The notes beneath the pieces were generated by a model. That model had not been told where the DNA came from, ran no database searches, and saw only the letters and a list, made by a program, of their open reading frames with translations. The translations under genes and the position numbers were made by a program. From Wuchereria bancrofti (Eukaryota; Nematoda; Chromadorea; Rhabditida; Onchocercidae), in contig SSBO01000007.1 of NCBI GenBank assembly GCA_005281725.1, positions 412,085-434,031 of the forward strand: a stretch of DNA of 21,947 bases, read 5' to 3'. Positions within the stretch are counted from its first letter, which is position 1. Each line of letters starts with the position of its first letter. Shown here in pieces: positions 20,241-21,947 of this stretch.

Positions 20241-20784
20241 CCTATCTATCGATCTATCTATCCATCTATCGATCTTCTACCGATCTATCTATCTATCTAT
20301 CTATCAATCTATCGATCTATCTATCAACCCATCTATCGATCTATCTGCCGATCTATCTATCCATCAATCTTTCTATCCATCTATCGATCTTCTACCGATC
20401 TATCTATCAATCTATCTATCGATCTATCTACCGATCTATCTATCCATCAATCTTTCTATCCATCTATCGATCTTCTACCGATCTATCTATCAATCTATCT
20501 ATCGATCTATCTACCGATCTATCTATCTATCAATCTTTCTATCCATCTATCGATCTTCTACCGATCTATCTATCAATCTTTCTATTTATCTATCGATCTA
20601 TCTATCAATCTTTCTATCCACCTATCGATCTATCTACCGATCTATCTATCAATCTATCTATCGATCTATCTACCGATCTATCTATCAATCTTTCTATCTA
20701 TCGATCTATCTACTGATCTATCTATATAATCTATCTATCGATCTATCTAATCTATTTATCGATCTATCTATCTATTTATCGATC

Positions 20785-20815
<31 letters not shown>

Positions 20816-20981
20816 CTATCTATCAATCTATCGATCTATCTATCTATTCATCGATCTATCTATCTGTTTGTCGATCTATCTATCTACCTATCTATCTATT
20901 TATCTATCTATTTATCTATCTATCTATCAATCTATCTATATATCTATTTATCGATCTATCTATCTATATCAATCTATCTAA
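20241..20981. repeat. ATCT/GATA satellite-like array with an 83-bp higher-order unit
   Basis: About 741 bases of CTAT/ATCT tetranucleotides (GATA on the minus strand) interspersed with ATCGATC, CAATC, ACCGATC and TTTC variants. The marker GATCTTCTACCGATC occurs at 20271, 20386, 20469 and 20552. The last two intervals are both 83 bases and the first is 115. The right third (20720-20981) is simpler CTAT/TTAT repeat. All three plus-strand frames stay open for hundreds of bases because the repeat lacks stops; the Leu-Ser-Ile-Tyr-rich peptides are not genes. Confidence 0.97.
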
Positions 20982-21947
20982 CCATAATTTCAAAGCAGAA
21001 TTAGAACTTACGTTAGAGCTTGAATCGACTACTTAGTTAGTAGCATGAAAAGTTCACAAGGTAAGGAAATTTTCTTGCCCAGTAGCAAAAATTTGAAAAA
21101 AAAAAATGGTTAAAAAAACGAAGAAACAACCGTACAATACAATTTCATGCTTTTTCTTCTAAACTTTTTCTATAGTCCACTTCTTATCATTATTATTATC
21201 AGTGATATTATTATTATTTTATTATTATTGTCCAATATTGTTAATAACGTAAAATGTATCATTTTTATCATTTTAGTCTACTAAAAATATAGTAAACTAA
21301 GTGATTTTTAGAATTTCCATCTATTACTGTGTTTGAATTAAAATTTTAAAAAAATCAATAATTAATCGTTATTTTCTTAACGCACTATGTGTGCAGTTAT
21401 TCAGTTTTTCTATTCAAATATATATTTCGATCATTTGTAAAGTTATGACAAATGGTAATTTGAATAAGTAAAACCCATCTATTATTCTTTGTAATTGCTA
21501 AATTTCCTGAAATTTAACAGTGACAAATTTTAAAATCAATGAAAATATATTACTAGTACCATTATCAGTACTATAATTATCTCAGAAAGTCTCGTCCCTC
21601 GTTATCACTCTAATTTCCTCTTCATTCATATCAATTTTTCCTTCCTTTTAATTGCCATATCCTTTTTCACCCGCCCCATCCTTCCAAATTCCATCAGCAA
21701 ATAATTCATTCCAAAATGATTCTTTCTAATTTACTGATTTTCATTATTTTCATTTGGTGAGAAAATATACCCAAATATGTGAATATGCAATATGCCTACC
21801 TGTACATTTAAGCTCTTTTTGATAATATCTTTAAAAAAAAATAAATAAATAAATAAAATAAAAAAAAAGAAAGAAAAAAAGCGAACCATTTGGATTAATG
21901 GGTTTTACCCATTCTTTTGCTTTATAGCTTATTTACCCTTTTTTTTT
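20982..21947. other. Upstream flank without a supported gene
   Basis: No gene is evident. TTATTATTATC repeats lie around 21185-21235, a pyrimidine-rich stretch at 21590-21700, and AAAT/A-rich simple sequence at 21831-21880. A short perfect inverted repeat occurs at 21897-21913 (AATGGGT, three T, ACCCATT). The window ends in a T-run. Confidence 0.5.

Noticed and set aside
20209..21036. Plus-strand open frames of up to 275 codons
   Set aside because: All three frames are open across an ATCT tetranucleotide array and encode the same Leu-Ser-Ile-Tyr-type cycle, so this is repeat, not gene.
21897..21913. Perfect inverted repeat AATGGGT-TTT-ACCCATT as a terminator or regulatory hairpin
   Set aside because: Seven-base arms are expected by chance in 22 kb, and no gene ends nearby.

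Overview
The window looks like AT-rich (roughly three quarters A+T) animal nuclear DNA, most likely from a nematode. The reasons are multi-exon genes with TTTCAG/TTTTGCAG-type 3' splice sites, AATAAA signals close behind stop codons, abundant microsatellites, and an empty-spiracles/EMX (ceh-2-like) homeobox gene. A spirurid or filarial worm would fit the base composition and the 1.4-2.2 kb introns, but the species is inferred, not shown. There is no bacterial operon, CRISPR array, tRNA, rRNA or intact transposase gene that I can recognise.

Left part (1-7614). The window opens inside a segment of about 525 bp that recurs at 7090-7614. It carries the last exon of an unrecognised gene. The first ~440 bp of the two copies are identical, while the tails are clearly diverged. 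Between the copies lie: a 24-bp minisatellite (686-1015) inside a larger element whose diverged, inverted relative sits at 4505-4614; a three-exon gene (1921-2747) for a small coiled-coil protein with a centrosomin motif 1 (CM1/Cnn_1N)-like segment; a broken or uncertain coding region (5553-6165); one further exon-like block (6679-6793); and a CA microsatellite.

Middle part (7615-13241). This is about 5.6 kb of AT-rich sequence without a gene I can support. It contains simple-sequence tracts, a degenerate tandem region near 10.3-10.65 kb, and an exact 158-bp duplication on either side of a single N at 12831, which is almost certainly a scaffolding artefact.

Right part (13242-21947). A minus-strand EMX-class homeobox gene spans 13315-19579 in four exons. 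All splice phases agree, giving a 350-residue protein with an N-terminal FSVENLI motif, a His/Gln/Asn-rich middle, an NPF motif and a complete homeodomain split by an intron between homeodomain residues 44 and 45. Its upstream flank holds a diverged ~75-bp minisatellite (19761-20063) and a 741-bp GATA/ATCT array (20241-20981) with an 83-bp higher-order period.

Nothing here links the genes into one pathway. The CM1-like protein would act at microtubule-organising centres and the EMX protein in cell-fate transcription. I found no clear novel system. The best leads are the short CM1-like protein, the mosaic identity of the duplicated terminal exon, the minisatellite-bearing dispersed element, and the repeat arrays in the EMX upstream region.
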